Assembly (NCBI RefSeq): GCF_019443105.1
Contig: NZ_JAHZIJ010000010.1
Span: forward strand, 114,464 to 178,463
DNA length: 64,000 nt
Reading direction: 5' to 3'
Origin: Paenibacillus oenotherae
Lineage (GTDB): Bacteria > Bacillota > Bacilli > Paenibacillales > Paenibacillaceae
Part shown: piece by piece, positions 62,562-64,000 of the stretch
Layout of the letters: each line of letters opens with the position of its first letter
How positions within the stretch are numbered: the stretch's first letter is position 1
Position numbers and translations under genes: made by a program
The notes under the pieces: generated by a model
The model's input: the letters and a program-made list of their open reading frames with translations, nothing else
The model's database searches: none
Told to the model about the DNA's origin: nothing

Positions 62562-63212
62562 CTACATAAACAATTTGCTCTTCGCCAGCTGAAGATGGTC
62601 GCGCAAGCGATCCACACATTCTTCCCTGCCTTCTGCCAGCAGCTCATAAATACTGACATGATCCTGATAGAAGCCCACCATCCTCGAAGGATCCTTCCGC
62701 AGGTGGCGAAGCGTGATCCGCAGCAGGTGATCCTGATAATTCAGCAGGACGCGATAGATTTCCTGATTGCCGGCGAATCTGCAGAGCAGCAGATGGAATT
62801 GATGATCAGCCCGGGCGAAGGCTTTAATATCCAGTTGCCCTACAATCTCTTCCGTCTCACGCAGATTATCCAGCAGCAGCCCGCCCTGTTCCTGCGTCAG
62901 ACGTCCAACAATCGCCTGAATGTTGAAGGTTTCCAGCGCCAGCCGCAGGTCGTATATATCGACAATCCGATTCAAGGTCAAATCATTAATAATAATGCCT
63001 TGCTTGGAGGACACCGTCACGAACCCTTCCGTCTCCAGCCGGGTAAGCGCCGATTTGATCGGCGTCTTGCTCATCTCCAGCAGCTCGATCAGCTCACGCT
63101 CTGACAGGAATCGCCCGGGCTCGAACCTTTCATCGAGAATACGCTCCTTGATGGCGTCGTAGGCAATGTCCTTTAATAAAGGTGCTCCGCCTGTTGTCTT
63201 CGACTGCTCCAA
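62562..63212 (-). CDS. GntR family regulator, FCD domain, near-identical paralogue of 47772-48419
   Basis: 216 residues from TTG 63212, with GGGGA about 11 bases upstream. It differs from the first GntR mainly in the extreme N-terminus and the last 30 residues; the helix-turn-helix (FLSERELIELLEMSKTPIKS) differs from its partner by a single residue (Glu for Gln) and the FCD metal-site His and Asp are kept. It should therefore bind the same operator. No pathway genes lie next to it; upstream are only relics. It could be a duplicate that cross-regulates the RLP cluster 11 kb away or a regulator left behind after loss of its own operon. Confidence 0.88.
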   Translation of the reverse strand: MEQSKTTGGAPLLKDIAYDAIKERILDERFEPGRFLSERELIELLEMSKTPIKSALTRLETEGFVTVSSKQGIIINDLTLNRIVDIYDLRLALETFNIQAIVGRLTQEQGGLLLDNLRETEEIVGQLDIKAFARADHQFHLLLCRFAGNQEIYRVLLNYQDHLLRITLRHLRKDPSRMVGFYQDHVSIYELLAEGREECVDRLRDHLQLAKSKLFM

Positions 63213-63398
63213 CGCGCTTCATTCCCCTTTCTCCACTCTGTAGTCCGAGTCATCCCGCCTTGCGCTGCCGGGACTCTTATCCCTTCCAATTCGCTGCTCC
63301 ATGGCAAAATCCCTGTTCGTACAGTCCGTATTTGCTTAATAATATGTTCTAACGCTGCATGGCTGTCCTTTTTAAGGCACCCTGCCAGGCATAATCGA

Positions 63399-63601
63399 TT
63401 AGAGCGAGCCCGAGGCTTGGGCAACTAACGATACCAGCAGTCTGGAATCAACCGCATCGCCTTTACGCAGCTTCAATGTTTTTCTTTCCGGGGGACCGTC
63501 AAACATGCCTTCGGGAAGCGCAAGCGCAGCAACATGAAAGATCGTAAAGCACGGATCGGTCATCGTTTCCCGAAGGCCCAGGCTATTGTAGGTGTACGAA
63601 A
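63399..63601 (-). pseudogene. RHS YD-repeat relic fused to an unknown C-terminal fragment
   Basis: On the minus strand an open stretch begins YTYNSLGLRETMTDP, a recognisable YD repeat, then continues without a stop as FTIFHVAALALPEGMFDG and LKLRKGDAVDSRLL to a stop at 63399. The second part is not RHS-like and may be the 3' end of another gene. The join suggests a recombination scar. The rest of the 63.21-63.73 kb gap holds no supported gene. Confidence 0.5.
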
Positions 63602-63727
63602 TTTTCCTCAGATCCGGGATCTTTATAAAAAAGAAACCACATGGAGTATTAGCTCACATGTGGAAAGTGGTAAGTCATTTTTCACTTTTCATCTGTACCA
63701 TCCATCTTTTGAATTGTTCATGAAGGC

Positions 63728-64000
63728 TTATAGATAGTCGAACTGAAAAATCTCGTCTCCCGTGTGCCGATCCACATAGATGTTTTTTTCCCCTAATCGA
63801 AATCTAATTAACTTCTGTTCAGCAGACTGGGTATCGGTTCCCGTATATTTCGGCTCAATAATATATTCACCAAGTTTGTTTATGATCCCATACCGTTCCC
63901 CCACAACAACATAGGCTGTTCCTTCGTAAAAATCTGAAGCGAAGTCAAAAAGTGGTGGAATGACGACATCACCCGTTTTATTGATGTATCCTGTCTTCTC
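63728..64000 (-). CDS. WG-repeat protein, 3' end only
   Basis: The last 90 codons of a gene that continues beyond the window. The residues GYINKTGDVVIPPLFDFASD, FYEGTAYVVVGERYGIINKL and GEYIIEPKYTGTD show the WG-repeat pattern (phi-x-N-x2-G-x2-I/V-I-P-P-x-F/Y-D, F-x-E-G-x-A). It ends RHTGDEIFQFDYL. WG-repeat proteins form beta-rich solenoids, often exported; no specific role is known here. The true start lies outside the window. Confidence 0.75.
   Translation of the reverse strand, partial: EKTGYINKTGDVVIPPLFDFASDFYEGTAYVVVGERYGIINKLGEYIIEPKYTGTDTQSAEQKLIRFRLGEKNIYVDRHTGDEIFQFDYL

Noticed and set aside
63534-63737. 67-codon plus-strand frame near the window end
   Set aside because: It runs antisense to the RHS scar and has no ribosome site or recognisable motif.

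Overview
The window looks like a chromosomal segment of a Paenibacillus-type member of the Bacillota. This is judged from strong AGGAGG-type ribosome binding sites, TTG/GTG starts, an S-layer (SLH) anchored amylopullulanase, an N-acetylmuramoyl-alanine amidase with copper-amine-oxidase-N and AMIN modules, futalosine-route menaquinone genes and a RacA/MerR-like coiled-coil protein. No rRNA, tRNA, CRISPR array or intact insertion sequence was seen.

Layout. (1) 0.1-10.6 kb, minus strand: a secreted fibronectin-III/carbohydrate-binding-like repeat protein followed by a 1983-residue secreted RHS/YD-repeat protein. (2) 11.1-15.5 kb: housekeeping-like genes (small secreted protein, cell-wall amidase, DUF445 membrane protein, YiaA/B-type membrane protein). 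(3) 15.6-22.75 kb, minus strand: a degenerate RHS polymorphic-toxin locus. It contains a 5'-truncated RHS ORF with a pretoxin HINT domain and a ParB-like tip, a second truncated HINT+tip copy, tip relics, and five immunity-like genes. Each immunity-like gene is followed by a copy of the same terminator hairpin. (4) 22.8-26.4 kb: RDD membrane protein, a coiled-coil secreted protein behind a promoter plus terminator-like leader, pirin, two small genes. (5) 26.6-36.2 kb, minus strand: a maltodextrin ABC importer (two permeases and a binding lipoprotein, no ATPase gene here) and a giant SLH-anchored GH13 enzyme, with LacI/MalR- and CcpA-like operators. (6) 36.2-40.9 kb: NCS2 nucleobase permease plus ankyrin lipoprotein with a divergent LysR regulator, then mqnD and mqnB. 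(7) 41.5-51.3 kb, minus strand: a long catabolic cluster. In transcription order it holds a RuBisCO-like protein, a DUF1537 acid-sugar kinase, a GntR regulator, a zinc alcohol dehydrogenase, a three-gene TRAP transporter, a class II aldolase and an ArsB/NhaD-type transporter. It sits behind a clear promoter with three 11-bp-phased AGATCT-type repeats. (8) 51.5-64 kb: thioesterase, Cu/Zn superoxide dismutase, a GT-rich low-complexity tract, a multi-PAS hybrid histidine kinase, the RacA-like protein, a secreted beta-propeller-like protein, an Hsp90-like/TPR-like gene pair, a second GntR nearly identical to the first, and the 3' end of a WG-repeat gene.

How the genes work together. The amylopullulanase would cut alpha-glucans at the cell surface and the ABC system would import the products. 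The RLP cluster reads as uptake (TRAP), oxidation (ADH), phosphorylation (DUF1537) and decarboxylation or transcarboxylation (RLP) of an unidentified acid sugar under GntR control. The toxin locus looks like an archive of displaced toxin/immunity cassettes.

The least-explained structures are a dispersed element of about 180 bp made of four short hairpins at conserved spacing (four copies, same orientation), the repeated-terminator cassette architecture of the RHS locus, and the RLP cluster with its phased operator.
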